Positions 44,368 through 53,200 of a stretch of DNA of 64,000 bases are shown here, in pieces. Every line of letters begins with the position of its first letter. Position 1 is the first letter of the stretch. Source of the stretch: an uncultured bacterium. Lineage in GTDB: Bacteria; Bacillota; Clostridia; Lachnospirales; Lachnospiraceae. The stretch lies in NCBI GenBank assembly GCA_947381965.1, contig CANCXX010000002.1, positions 1 to 64,000 on the forward strand, in the 5' to 3' direction. The notes beneath the pieces are model-generated. The model worked only from the letters and a program-made list of their open reading frames with translations, was not told where the DNA came from and made no database searches. The position numbers were made by a program, and so were the translations under genes.

Positions 44368-45984
44368 TCATAGTCTCTGCAAATTCTTCCTCTTCTCTTC
44401 TTCTATTTTCTGTCTGCAGGCATTAGGTGACAGACCTACATATTTCTTAAAACAATAGCTGAAATAATGCTGATCATTATATCCGCATTTTTCAGAAATT
44501 TCCTTTATTTTCATGTTGGTACAAAGAAGCAGCTCCTTTGCCGTCTCTATACGTTTCTTCGTCAGAAGATCAATAAATGTCCTTCCCGTTGACCGTTTAA
44601 TTAAAGCGCTTAAATAATTAGGGCTGACCGAAATCTCATTGCTGACAGATACCAGGGAAAGCTCCTGATCCATATAGTTGTTTTCAATAATGCTAATGGC
44701 TTTGTCACACAAAACAGTGCTGCTTTTTTTACGCTGTTCTGCTATCAGCTCTCTCGCTGCCATGCAGAAAAATATACATTTACTGCACACCACATCATGA
44801 TTTTCAAAAGATTCCACATTCTGCAGCGGTGATTTTCTTTGTAATTCCGCCGCTGCCTCTTCTTCCACCACCGCATATACAATACGGAATACCGCTGATA
44901 CAAGTCTGACCAGCAGAAAATTAATTTCCATAGTAGAAATACGTTCCTGTTCTAATACATCAAACATTTGCTTTAAGTATTGCTCAAGCTCCTGTCCGCT
45001 GCCACTGCGGATTAGCTGTTCCACCTCTTCAATATACGCCTGCATTTTTTCCAGATTAAAATCATCTGTACGTTCAATATCCGAAATAAAATACACATCT
45101 TCATTGCTTTTACGAAGATACCGTATTGCATTCATGGCCTCAATATACGCCTCATGAACCTGACCAAGCCTTCCAACACTGCGGCTGACTCCTATCAGAC
45201 AGGACATTTTCATAATCCGGCGGATGCTTTGGGAAATTTCTTCTACTATAATATGCAGATACTTTTCCATTTCCAAATCAGACGCAATCAGCAGGGAAAT
45301 CACCCTTCCTCCTGAATAAAAACTTACATGTCTGATATATTTTTCAATAACCATGTCAATTCCGTGGACATTTGCCTGGGTGGTTCTGTTCTTTTCATTA
45401 TTATCTATCATGCTGGTGACAATTACCGTGTACTTAACATTTTCCTCCTCCTCTTTTAACAGTCCGCAGGAAGATGCGGCCTGTGTCAGCTCCTTGTTGT
45501 CCATTTCGTCTGTGTCACGCTGAAAGCTGTCCAGCAAAAGAGGTATCACCAGTTCCATGGTTTCAAGTTTTTCCTGTTTTCTTCCTGCCGAAGCAAAGTT
45601 TTCGTATTTCTCATCAATTTTCTTTTTCATTTTCAGCAGTTCTTCCGTTAATTCTGCCGAAGAGATTGGTTTTAGAAGATAGCTGATAATATTATATTGT
45701 ATCCCCTGCTGGGCATAGGAAAAATCATCATAACCGCTAAGAAAAGCAATCTGGGTGGCAGGCCGTATCTCCTGTACCTGTTTTGCCAGTTCAATCCCGG
45801 TAACAAAAGGCATCCTTATGTCTGTGAGCAAAAGGTCCGGCTCCAGCTTTTCCACCAGTTCCAAGGCCTCCGCTCCATTTTCCGCTTCCCCTACCACCGA
45901 AAACCCCACGCTTTCCCAATCCACCCGCCGTATCAGCGCTTTGCGCAGTTCTTCTTCATCATCCGCTACAATAACTGTATACAT
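44368..45984 (-). CDS. YesN-type response regulator (receiver plus AraC HTH)
   Basis: About 538 aa. The receiver has the acidic pair in VADDEEELR, phospho-acceptor Asp in LLLTDIRMPFVTG and Lys in YLLKPISS. The C-terminal 100 residues form an AraC-type double HTH (LVSVSNEISVSPNYLSALIK, then KIKEISEKCGYNDQHYFSYC). Members pair with YesM-type sensor kinases and control sugar-uptake or surface genes; no such kinase is present here. The ATG at 45984 follows GGAGGA. It stands alone, between the HD operon and the epimerase, with a terminator upstream of it. Confidence 0.9.
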   Translation of the reverse strand: MYTVIVADDEEELRKALIRRVDWESVGFSVVGEAENGAEALELVEKLEPDLLLTDIRMPFVTGIELAKQVQEIRPATQIAFLSGYDDFSYAQQGIQYNIISYLLKPISSAELTEELLKMKKKIDEKYENFASAGRKQEKLETMELVIPLLLDSFQRDTDEMDNKELTQAASSCGLLKEEEENVKYTVIVTSMIDNNEKNRTTQANVHGIDMVIEKYIRHVSFYSGGRVISLLIASDLEMEKYLHIIVEEISQSIRRIMKMSCLIGVSRSVGRLGQVHEAYIEAMNAIRYLRKSNEDVYFISDIERTDDFNLEKMQAYIEEVEQLIRSGSGQELEQYLKQMFDVLEQERISTMEINFLLVRLVSAVFRIVYAVVEEEAAAELQRKSPLQNVESFENHDVVCSKCIFFCMAARELIAEQRKKSSTVLCDKAISIIENNYMDQELSLVSVSNEISVSPNYLSALIKRSTGRTFIDLLTKKRIETAKELLLCTNMKIKEISEKCGYNDQHYFSYCFKKYVGLSPNACRQKIEEEKRKNLQRL

Positions 45985-46082
45985 AAGAAACTTTCCTCCA
46001 TACAATCAGCCTTCTCAGACATATCATAACCAAATAAAATATAAAAATGTGCGGGCCTGTGCATCAAACACTACCGCAAGAA

Positions 46083-46116
46083 TAAAAAACCGGAATGCCT
46101 GATTTCACATTCCGGT
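46083..46116 (-). terminator. Terminator of the epimerase gene
   Basis: The stem ACCGGAATG / CATTCCGGT is followed on the minus strand by TTTTTT. It lies 20 bases past the stop of the aldose epimerase gene. Confidence 0.85.
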
Positions 46117-46134
46117 CTGCGTACATAGACAATT

Positions 46135-47010
46135 TTACACAATAATCTGGTATCCGCCCTTCCAAATTTCTCCCGGCGAAATTAGATTTCCCCATACCCG
46201 TTCCTTTAAATCGCCTGCAAAATCTTCATGGTCACACCTGCCATACCAGGGTTCAATACATATAAACGGCGCATTTTTTTTCGGAGGGGACCAAACGCCA
46301 AACAAGGGCTCTTCCATTCTGACTGTAAGGTATGCTTCCTTGTCCGGCCTGCAAAGAGCTACTTCCTTTACCTGATGATTTTCTATCACAAGCGCGTCAT
46401 GGTCAAACAGATGTTCCGTCACAGGCAGATATCCCTGTTCCAGTTCATAAATATCTTTTTCATCTGTTGCAAGACCCTTTTCACTGATTCTTGTGCTTAT
46501 TACCTTTTCCTTTGTGTCAAAACGGATAAAATAATCTGTCTGCTTCTCTCCGTCCTTTATTGGACAATTAAATGCAGGATGTCCGCCAATGGAAAATGGT
46601 AATTCTTCCTTGCCAGGATTTTCCACCTGCCAGCATACCTCTACCCCGTCAGTCATAAGCCTGTACCCCAGCTTTAATGTAAATTCATAAGGATACTTCT
46701 TTCTTGTCTCTTCATTGTCCTTTACCATAAACCAAATTTCATCATCGGTCCGGGAAAGCAGGTCAAATTCCATGTCCCGTGCAAATCCATGTTGTGTCAT
46801 GGAATAGGTTTGTCCCTTGGTTCTGTATTCCTTATTTTTTACTCCCCCTACAAAGGGAAACAGCACCGGAGAGGTTCTGTTCCAATATGCCGGATCCGCC
46901 CGCCATAAATACTCTGTTCCATTGTCACGCCTTACCAGTGATTTAAGTTCCGCCCCTTTAGAGTGGACCTTAATCACCAGCGTATCATTTGTTAATTCAT
47001 ATACCGCCAT
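46135..47010 (-). CDS. Aldose 1-epimerase family protein (LacX-like)
   Basis: A 291-aa galactose-mutarotase superfamily protein. Conserved segments are KGAELKSLVRR, TSPVLFPFVGG, QHGFARDMEF (His/Arg of the active site), FSIGGHPAFNCP with the second His, and CIEPWYGRCD with the catalytic-region Glu. It interconverts anomers of a hexose or a related sugar in the cytoplasm; substrate not determined. GGAGGG precedes the ATG. It is a monocistronic unit. Confidence 0.85.
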   Translation of the reverse strand: MAVYELTNDTLVIKVHSKGAELKSLVRRDNGTEYLWRADPAYWNRTSPVLFPFVGGVKNKEYRTKGQTYSMTQHGFARDMEFDLLSRTDDEIWFMVKDNEETRKKYPYEFTLKLGYRLMTDGVEVCWQVENPGKEELPFSIGGHPAFNCPIKDGEKQTDYFIRFDTKEKVISTRISEKGLATDEKDIYELEQGYLPVTEHLFDHDALVIENHQVKEVALCRPDKEAYLTVRMEEPLFGVWSPPKKNAPFICIEPWYGRCDHEDFAGDLKERVWGNLISPGEIWKGGYQIIV

Positions 47011-47087
47011 AGTTACCCTCCATACATTTTGTAATCTATTTAGTTAATTGCAATTACCAGCTTCCTTTTCCATAATTCCACGTAATA

Positions 47088-47121
47088 AAAGCTGCCTAAA
47101 GTCTTTCGTTTAAGCAGCTTT
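47088..47121 (-). terminator. Terminator downstream of the flagellin-locus genes
   Basis: A long stem, AAAGCTGCCTAAA paired with TTTAAGCAGCTTT, followed on the minus strand by TTTATTA. Confidence 0.75.
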
Positions 47122-47131
47122 CACTCAAGTC

Positions 47132-47626
47132 TTATATAAACATATTCATCTGATACGCTTCTGCAGCCCGGCGCATTTGAAATAAATTCCTTTCATTCTG
47201 CATCTGGAACATTTCGTCCATCCGATTTATCGGTTTAAAGTCATCCACGGCCTCCGCCTGTCCTTCCTCCGGCTCCTGCCATGCCGCATCCACTCCTGTC
47301 TGCCCCCTGGAGAAATCCTTTAATTCGTATTCTTCCACCTGCAGTTCTCCGGTTTCCTCAAAATCCGCCGCCTCTTCCCCGGACTTCATAATTCTGGAAG
47401 CGTTCATTCTTCCAGTAAACATCTGTCTGTCCAGAATATCAGCAAAATTAAAAGACTGGCCTTTCCGTAAAGGATTTTCATTCAGGCGTTCATCCGCAAG
47501 AGAGGAAAAATCCGTTTTTGCCGAAAGCAGATCATTGCCTATGGAAGCAACCTTCGAAAGACTTTTGCCGCTTATGGCATTGGTATTATAAATATATGGC
47601 GCAAAACTCACTGCTCCAATCCGCAT
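47132..47626 (-). CDS. Hypothetical protein of the flagellin locus
   Basis: A 164-aa acidic protein. The N-terminus (MRIGAVSFAPYIYNTNAISG) resembles small flagellum-associated proteins of clostridia, and the C-terminus (FQMQNERNLFQMRRAAEAYQ) is a predicted helix. There is no signal peptide or known domain. AAAGGA precedes the ATG. It follows the zinc-ribbon gene and the flagellin on the same strand, so it may be a chaperone or export-related partner, but this is inference from position only. Confidence 0.5.
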   Translation of the reverse strand: MRIGAVSFAPYIYNTNAISGKSLSKVASIGNDLLSAKTDFSSLADERLNENPLRKGQSFNFADILDRQMFTGRMNASRIMKSGEEAADFEETGELQVEEYELKDFSRGQTGVDAAWQEPEEGQAEAVDDFKPINRMDEMFQMQNERNLFQMRRAAEAYQMNMFI

Positions 47627-47695
47627 AACTTATTCCTTTCTAAACCTAGAAATCATGCAGGAACCCGCCAGTTCCCGCCCTGTGTTTCACACAAG

Positions 47696-48073
47696 CTAAT
47701 CCCACATTCCTGTTTCTTCAGCTGTAAGCGCCTCTTTATGGCACACCGGACATGGGGTCTGCTCTATATCTTCTATCAATTCTGCCCTTTGTCCACATGT
47801 GGGACAACTGCCTGTATATTCCTTTTGACAGTCAGGCAGTTTCAGCACTGGAACACTTTCTATCGTGCCGCAATGTTTACAATAAGCTAACTGGTATCCG
47901 AAATCAAACAGCGGAAATTCACTTTTTCCAATATGAATCATAATATCCTTCTGCATATTTTCCGAAAATAACTTGATTACCCGTTCCAGTTCTCCGTGCA
48001 TGATTCCACACCCTGTCATACACTCCCACCTGGCGCCGCATGAGGTACAGGTTACCTTTTCTATCATTCCCAT
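47696..48073 (-). CDS. Zinc-ribbon protein
   Basis: A 125-aa protein with three cysteine pairs: CTSCGARWEC near the N-terminus, YCKHCG in the middle and CPTCGQRAE followed by CPVCHKE at the C-terminus. It is a small multi-zinc-ribbon protein without a recognised function. The central stretch (LERVIKLFSENMQKDIMIHI) is helical. AAAGGAG lies 9 bases upstream of the ATG. It follows the flagellinolysin gene by 31 bases. Confidence 0.6.
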   Translation of the reverse strand: MGMIEKVTCTSCGARWECMTGCGIMHGELERVIKLFSENMQKDIMIHIGKSEFPLFDFGYQLAYCKHCGTIESVPVLKLPDCQKEYTGSCPTCGQRAELIEDIEQTPCPVCHKEALTAEETGMWD

Positions 48074-48103
48074 AGCGTCATGCTCCTTTCCTGACTGCCC
48101 TTA

Positions 48104-49969
48104 TTATCCTAAAAGGCTGAGTACCGTTTCTGGCTGACGGTTTGCCTGTGCAAGCATAGACTGGCCAGCCTGTAACAGTATCTGGCTGTTGGCATAACGT
48201 ACCATTTCCGTAGCCATGTCCGTATCCCTGATTCTTGATTCTGACGCTGTAGTATTTTCAATTACATTGTCCAGATTGGCAATTGTATGCTCAAGACGAT
48301 TCTGTACGGCGCCATAATGACTTCTCACATTGCTGACAGAAATAATTGCACTTTTGACAAAGTTAATGGCATCGCTGGCATCATCCACTGTCTTTACATT
48401 CATATCTTCCAGCCCAAGAGCCTTTGTATCCATTTGATACAATTCGAACTCAATGTGCTGTCCGGCATCTGCTCCAACCTGAATGCCTACCTTCGCGCCT
48501 CCCCCTGAAAAGTCAAAGGATATCTGACCAGGATCCACCTTAAAGGGCTGGTCATACTGTGCTGTATCACCCAGAATCGCCGCTCCGCCTGCTCCAAGAG
48601 AAGTGGATATAACAGATCCAGCCCCATCTTTGGAAGCAAAAGCCAGTTTTCTTGTAAACTCCACTAAGCCTGCATCACCGTTTTTAAACAGCGCGTTTAA
48701 TTCAGCTTCCGTTTTTCCTGTGTGTTTTTTAAGGACATCGGCAAATTTATCCCCCTTGGCAAGATCCGCAAATATTTTATCCATTCCGGCTGCAATATTG
48801 GCTGCGTCCACATCTCCCGTACCGCCGTTTGCAAGATATCCTGCATAAGCCGCTCCTATATAACCGTGGCCGTAAGGTCTGCCGTTCATAGTATATGCCT
48901 GTAAATATTTCTTAATGTTTGCATCCTGGCTGGTGTCATTTTCATCCTGAAGCTGGTTTGCATAATGAATCAGATGGTTGTTCCATCCGGTGGTAAAACC
49001 GCCTCCTGAAAGCTGTGCTGTTCCTTCTACAAACCATGTAGGATATTTATCACCTTTCCTGCCGCTCATGCCGTCAGTCATGGTATACTGCATAACCGTG
49101 TGCATCAGCTCATGGGCAAGCGTGGATTCAAGTACCTCTGTTTTACTGCCTGTTCCCTTTACATCTGCATCTGTGAAATCTGCAGAGTCAACTTTAATCA
49201 TCATTGTTTTGGGCTTGCCGCCATTGACTGCATATGTATATCCGGCATAGGCTAAAGTATTGCCTGGTCCGTCTATAAAAGATACCTCCAATGACATGTT
49301 AATTTTGTCACTGCCCACTGCGTTCTCCAATGAAGGAAACGTCTGGAAAATCTGACTGATTGCATTAGGCACATATTCATTGGCAATCTTGTCTGCCAGC
49401 GCACTTCCGCTGTTGACATTAACACCCGCCCGGCCTGCAGCCGCCGCATTGTTTGCCTGACCGTCCACCGTAACCGACCCGTCTTTCAGATCGAAAACCA
49501 CATTATATTCATAGGTTTTCATCACAGACGCGGACTTAGGTGAAAGTCCGTCATCAGGAAACAGCCTGCGTTCATTAAAAACCGTATGTTTTGCCGTGGT
49601 GTCAATTTCTTTCTTTATTTGCTGGATTTCAGCGTCCACCAGCTCACGGTCCTCATCGGACAAAGTGCCCGTTGCTGCCTTTACCGCCAGTTCATTGGCT
49701 CTTTGCAGCATTTCATGTACTTCATTTAATGCGCCTTCAGCGGACTGTACCATCGAAATACCGTCCTGCGCATTTGAAGATGCCTGTGTCAGGCCCCGAA
49801 TCTGCCTACGCATCTTTTCGGAGATTGAAAGTCCCGCCGCATCGTCCGCCGCCCGGTTTATCCGGTACCCAGAAGATAGCTTCTCCGTCATTTTGGAATT
49901 ACTTTTCTCATTAATTTTCAACTGTCTGCCCGCGTTCCATGCAAGCATATTACTTTTAATTGAAAGCAT
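48104..49969 (-). CDS. Flagellinolysin: flagellin with inserted zinc metallopeptidase domain
   Basis: About 621 aa. The D0/D1 flagellin domains are at both ends: the start LSIKSNMLAWNAGRQLK and SKMTEKLSSGYRINRAADDA, and the end SRIRDTDMATEMVRYANSQ then QAGQSMLAQANR. The hypervariable region is replaced by a metallopeptidase with HELMH at 286-290 and a downstream Glu314 in WFVEGTAQL, a collagenase-like gluzincin pattern. Such flagellins build a proteolytic filament. The ATG at 49969 follows GGGGGG. A sigma-D-like promoter is upstream (50086-50112). No other flagellar gene is in the window. Confidence 0.9.
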   Translation of the reverse strand: MLSIKSNMLAWNAGRQLKINEKSNSKMTEKLSSGYRINRAADDAAGLSISEKMRRQIRGLTQASSNAQDGISMVQSAEGALNEVHEMLQRANELAVKAATGTLSDEDRELVDAEIQQIKKEIDTTAKHTVFNERRLFPDDGLSPKSASVMKTYEYNVVFDLKDGSVTVDGQANNAAAAGRAGVNVNSGSALADKIANEYVPNAISQIFQTFPSLENAVGSDKINMSLEVSFIDGPGNTLAYAGYTYAVNGGKPKTMMIKVDSADFTDADVKGTGSKTEVLESTLAHELMHTVMQYTMTDGMSGRKGDKYPTWFVEGTAQLSGGGFTTGWNNHLIHYANQLQDENDTSQDANIKKYLQAYTMNGRPYGHGYIGAAYAGYLANGGTGDVDAANIAAGMDKIFADLAKGDKFADVLKKHTGKTEAELNALFKNGDAGLVEFTRKLAFASKDGAGSVISTSLGAGGAAILGDTAQYDQPFKVDPGQISFDFSGGGAKVGIQVGADAGQHIEFELYQMDTKALGLEDMNVKTVDDASDAINFVKSAIISVSNVRSHYGAVQNRLEHTIANLDNVIENTTASESRIRDTDMATEMVRYANSQILLQAGQSMLAQANRQPETVLSLLG

Positions 49970-50085
49970 CCGTGCCCCCCCGCGCAAATTTAGGCTAAAT
50001 CCAGTCTTTTAACTAAATTTACACCTTACATGCGAGAAATGTTGTCAGTTTGAAATTATTCCTTGAAAATATACTATCAGAATAT

Positions 50086-50112
50086 ATATCGGCTGCCTTT
50101 AAAATAATATTA
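50086..50112 (-). promoter_or_regulatory. Sigma-D (sigma-28) type promoter of the flagellin
   Basis: On the minus strand TAAT at 50109-50112 is followed by a 15-base spacer and GCCGATAT at 50086-50093, close to the flagellar consensus (TAAA-N15-GCCGATAA). It lies about 115 bases upstream of the flagellinolysin start. Confidence 0.7.
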
Positions 50113-50211
50113 GAGCAGGACAAAAGAAATCTTTTTTTTATTTCAATTTTTCTGCCAAAAGTATTGACCTTCCCCTTAGGGACTGCCTTACAATAAATAA
50201 AAGCATGAGAA

Positions 50212-50421
50212 CAGTAAGCGCCCTCTCAAGTGCCCAAAGCAAATTCAGGCTGCACCGCAGACAGAATTGGCTTTGACTGTCACTGGTACTTGCGAGGAGG
50301 CTTACGGTACTGGAATCAGTAAGCATCCTCTCAAGTGCCCAAAGCAAATTCAGGCTGCACCGCAGACAGAATTGGCTTTGACTGTCACTGGTACTTGCGA
50401 GGAGGCTTACGGTACTGGAAT
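50212..50421 (+). repeat. Tandem structured 5'-UTR repeat, locus C (two 106-bp copies)
   Basis: Copies at 50212-50317 and 50318-50421 are almost identical. The outer arms (GTAAGCATCCTCTCAAG and the return arm GTACTTGCGAGGAGGCTTAC) and inner arms AAAGCAAA / TTGGCTTT pair, although the sequences differ from loci A and B. Each copy ends GGTACTGGAAT, and the second joins AGGAG upstream of the MerR-type gene. Confidence 0.9.
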
Positions 50422-50436
50422 AGGAGAACAAATAAT

Positions 50437-51300
50437 ATGATGATAACAGAAGCAGGCAAACAAACCGGCCTGACCAGAAAGGCAATTGAATATTATATTG
50501 AACAGAATCTAATCTCCCCCCATATTCTTGAAAATGGATATCGGGATTTTGACAGCAGCGACCTTGCCCGTTTGAAAAAAATTTCCGTGCTGCGCAGGCT
50601 TGGTCTAAATGTGGAAAGCATCCGGCTTACGCTTGCAGATGAATCCGGCGCTTTCCTTCAAAAGCTGTCTGCACAAAAACAGCTGCAGGCACAGACAGCC
50701 TCAAAAAAACTTCTTCTTCTTGAAAAGCTGGGCGCAGGCGCAGATTATGCAGATATTGGAAGAGCTCTGGAATCTCTGGATCAAAATTCCACTATTGGGG
50801 AAAAGCTGCTGGACGCTTTTCCCGGATATTTTGGGAAATATATCTGTCTGCATTTTTCCAGTTTTCTTAATGAGCCTGCCGCCACCTCTAAGCAGAAGGA
50901 TGCTTACCTGAGAGTCCTGTCCTTTCTTGACAGCCTTCCTCCACTCTCCTTTCCGGCCGATGTGCAGAAATTTCTGGACGAATATACCAGTCAGATAACT
51001 ATAACACAAATTAACACCCTAATAAAAAATTACCATTCTTCAATTGAAAACCCGGAAAAGTTTTTATCTGAACATAAAGAAACATTAGATTATTATTATC
51101 AGTTTAAGCATTCAGACGAATATAAGAATACCGTAGCATACAAGCTGGGCGTTTGCTTAAATGAATTTAACAGTTCCACCGGGTATTATGATATATTTAT
51201 TCCCGCCATGAAAGAGCTTAGCCCTTCTTATGCTGAATTTTGCCAAAAAATAGACCTTGCAAACCAGAAATTTTTAAAGGAGTACCCGGAATCCTTGTGA
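50437..51300 (+). CDS. MerR-family transcriptional regulator
   Basis: About 287 aa. The start at 50437 (MMITEAGKQTGLTRKAIEYY) gives a MerR winged-helix domain (EQNLISPHILENGYRDFDSS, LRRLGLNVESIRLTL). A long helical and poorly characterised C-terminal region follows (ESLDQNSTIGEKLLDAFPGY) and may bind an effector. A longer frame reads back through the repeat and is not used. AGGAG lies 10 bases upstream. It is a lone plus-strand gene whose mRNA leader contains two structured repeats. Confidence 0.8.
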   Translation: MMITEAGKQTGLTRKAIEYYIEQNLISPHILENGYRDFDSSDLARLKKISVLRRLGLNVESIRLTLADESGAFLQKLSAQKQLQAQTASKKLLLLEKLGAGADYADIGRALESLDQNSTIGEKLLDAFPGYFGKYICLHFSSFLNEPAATSKQKDAYLRVLSFLDSLPPLSFPADVQKFLDEYTSQITITQINTLIKNYHSSIENPEKFLSEHKETLDYYYQFKHSDEYKNTVAYKLGVCLNEFNSSTGYYDIFIPAMKELSPSYAEFCQKIDLANQKFLKEYPESL

Positions 51301-51309
51301 TGAACATAA

Positions 51310-51340
51310 GCAGAGGCAGGTATTTTCTCCTGCCTCCTGC
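51310..51340. terminator. Hairpin between the MerR gene and the DUF308 gene
   Basis: A stem GCAGAGGCAGG / CCTGCCTCCTGC separates convergent genes. The T tract is weak on the plus strand, but the position suits a shared terminator. Confidence 0.5.
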
Positions 51341-51346
51341 TCCAGT

Positions 51347-51937
51347 TTAATCCGCGTCCTTAATGTCCACAAAGTCAGCGTCAATAATCTTCTCCTTATC
51401 CTTCTTCACTTTAAATATCCTTGACAGTATCCACATATCTGATACTCCGTCATAAATAAGGAAAATTCCAATCATTCTCACCACCATTTCAACAGCGCCA
51501 AAAGGATTTCGTACCAGCACACCGCCAAAAATCACTGTAAGAATCCCAAAAGCCAGGGCAATCCACCAGTTTCCATAATTATCCCTGTGCAGCTCCAGTG
51601 CCTGGACAATATTATGTACACCGTGAATAATAATCAATATTCCCACAATCACAGGTACTGCCATTATTATCATTTCCGGGCTGAAAAGAATCCACAGGCC
51701 AATCACAGTAAGTATAATGCCAAGAAGCAGCATTCCCTGGGAAATGATAGTTCTTTCCTTATTCAGAAAGTAAATCACAATCTGTATCAATCCATAAATA
51801 AGAAGTACGCTTCCAAGCAGCATACACACAATCTGGGTGGTGGTTCCCGGCCAGATTAAAAGCACCAGTCCCGCCACCACACACATTAACGCCGACGCGG
51901 TGTAATTTACCTTCAATCCCTTAATAAAATCTGCCAT
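51347..51937 (-). CDS. DUF308/HdeD-family membrane protein
   Basis: A 196-aa protein with six hydrophobic segments, such as LMCVVAGLVLLIWPG, MLLGSVLLIYGLIQIVIYFL and MLLLGIILTVIGLWILF, matching HdeD-like proteins. A charged tail follows (KKDKEKIIDADFVDIKDAD). In enterobacteria HdeD is linked to acid resistance; here its role is unknown. AAGGAG precedes the ATG. It is the last gene of a minus-strand run after the VanZ-like gene. Confidence 0.8.
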   Translation of the reverse strand: MADFIKGLKVNYTASALMCVVAGLVLLIWPGTTTQIVCMLLGSVLLIYGLIQIVIYFLNKERTIISQGMLLLGIILTVIGLWILFSPEMIIMAVPVIVGILIIIHGVHNIVQALELHRDNYGNWWIALAFGILTVIFGGVLVRNPFGAVEMVVRMIGIFLIYDGVSDMWILSRIFKVKKDKEKIIDADFVDIKDAD

Positions 51938-51938
51938 A

Positions 51939-52433
51939 TCAATCTCTCCTTTTCTTTTTATATTGCCATTTTTTCATAGTTTCAAATCCCAAATAAGCTA
52001 TATAGCCCAGCACTGCGCCAAAGCAGTTTAATAGTATGTCATCCACGTCAAAAGCGCCAAATGCACTGAAAAGCTGGAAAATCTCTATTCCTGTCACAAA
52101 CAGAAAAGCGTTAAGCAGCATCACAAAAAAGTTTCTGCCCCAGGAAATCACAAAAGGAAGCAAAAAGCCAAAGGGAATAAATACTACTACGTTTCCAACA
52201 AGATTTTCAAAGCTGTTCAATTTATATGAGTAGTCTATATACATGCGTATGGTTTTAAACAATGTAAAATTGGCCGTATCCAGGCCCTCGAAAATTACCT
52301 CCTTCTCCCATGTGGCAGCAATCTCCCTCAGCTGTTCCCATGGATACTTAAAAATAATCACCTTTATTACTACCAGCAGGTAAAGAAAAAAAATGAGTCT
52401 GACATATTTCTTATGAAACAGTCTCTTTTTCAC
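51939..52433 (-). CDS. VanZ-like membrane protein
   Basis: A 164-aa integral membrane protein of the VanZ family, with LIFFLYLLVVIKVIIF, the NLVGNVVVFIPFGFLLPFVI core and the FQLFSAFGAFDVDDILLNCF signature. VanZ-type proteins are linked to low-level glycopeptide resistance, but most are of unknown role, and no vanX or vanA is here. The GTG start at 52433 shares a base with the truA stop, so the two are translationally coupled. Confidence 0.8.
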   Translation of the reverse strand: MKKRLFHKKYVRLIFFLYLLVVIKVIIFKYPWEQLREIAATWEKEVIFEGLDTANFTLFKTIRMYIDYSYKLNSFENLVGNVVVFIPFGFLLPFVISWGRNFFVMLLNAFLFVTGIEIFQLFSAFGAFDVDDILLNCFGAVLGYIAYLGFETMKKWQYKKKRRD

Positions 52434-53200
52434 TAATAAAGAACCTCCATCAGAGTAAGTCCTTTTGCAGGCGCCAGTTCCCCGGCATTTTCCCTAAGCC
52501 CGGAGGCTAAAATTTCTGCAATGTCTTCAGGTTTTCTCTTATGTGTCCCAACTTCCAGCAGGGTTCCTGTCATAATTCTGGCCATATGATATAAAAATCC
52601 GTTTCCTTTATACCAGATACAGATTTCATCCTGTGTGCCTGTCATCAACATGGACGTGCTCACCGCCTTTTCAATCCGTATCTCGTCTATCTGGCGGACA
52701 GTGGATTTTTTGCTTCTCTTGTTTGAAGTAAATGCTTTAAAATCATGGGCGCCTGTCAGATACTCTGCTCCCTTCCTCATAGCTTCAATGTCAGGCTCCT
52801 GCCCTATCTGATGTGTAAACTTTCTGTCAAACACATGAGGCACAGACCCTTGCACCAGCCGGTAGCAGTAGGTTTTCCCTTTCGCATTCAGCCTGCTGTG
52901 AAACCTCTCATTGACTTCCATAAGAGAAATAACCGCAATATCCTCCGGCAGATAAAAATTCATATAATCCCTGATTTCTTCCACGCTCATTTGGGTATCG
53001 CTGTGAAAATTGGCAGTCTGCCCCAGAGCATGGACCCCTGCGTCTGTGCGTCCGGCCCCCTGTACTTCTGTCTTTTTTCCTGTCATTTTAAAAAGCAGCG
53101 TTTCCAGCTTTCCCTGAATGGTATTGTCTGTATTTACCTGTTTCTGCCACCCCTGATATCTGGTGCCCTCATACTGTAATATCATTTTAAAATTCCGCAC
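52433..53200 (-). CDS. truA: tRNA pseudouridine(38-40) synthase
   Basis: A 255-aa TruA. The catalytic Asp lies in GRTDAGVHALGQ, and MILQYEGTRYQGWQKQ and FKAFTSNKRSKKSTVRQI match the family. It makes pseudouridine at tRNA positions 38-40. The GTG start at 53200 is favoured by an AGGAGGA site and by the usual M-R-N beginning of TruA; it overlaps the dehydrogenase stop. The VanZ-like gene is coupled downstream. Confidence 0.95.
   Translation of the reverse strand: MRNFKMILQYEGTRYQGWQKQVNTDNTIQGKLETLLFKMTGKKTEVQGAGRTDAGVHALGQTANFHSDTQMSVEEIRDYMNFYLPEDIAVISLMEVNERFHSRLNAKGKTYCYRLVQGSVPHVFDRKFTHQIGQEPDIEAMRKGAEYLTGAHDFKAFTSNKRSKKSTVRQIDEIRIEKAVSTSMLMTGTQDEICIWYKGNGFLYHMARIMTGTLLEVGTHKRKPEDIAEILASGLRENAGELAPAKGLTLMEVLY

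Noticed and set aside
50335-50436. N-terminal extension of the MerR regulator through the repeat
   Set aside because: The extension is translated repeat sequence; the MerR domain begins at 50437 behind an AGGAG site.
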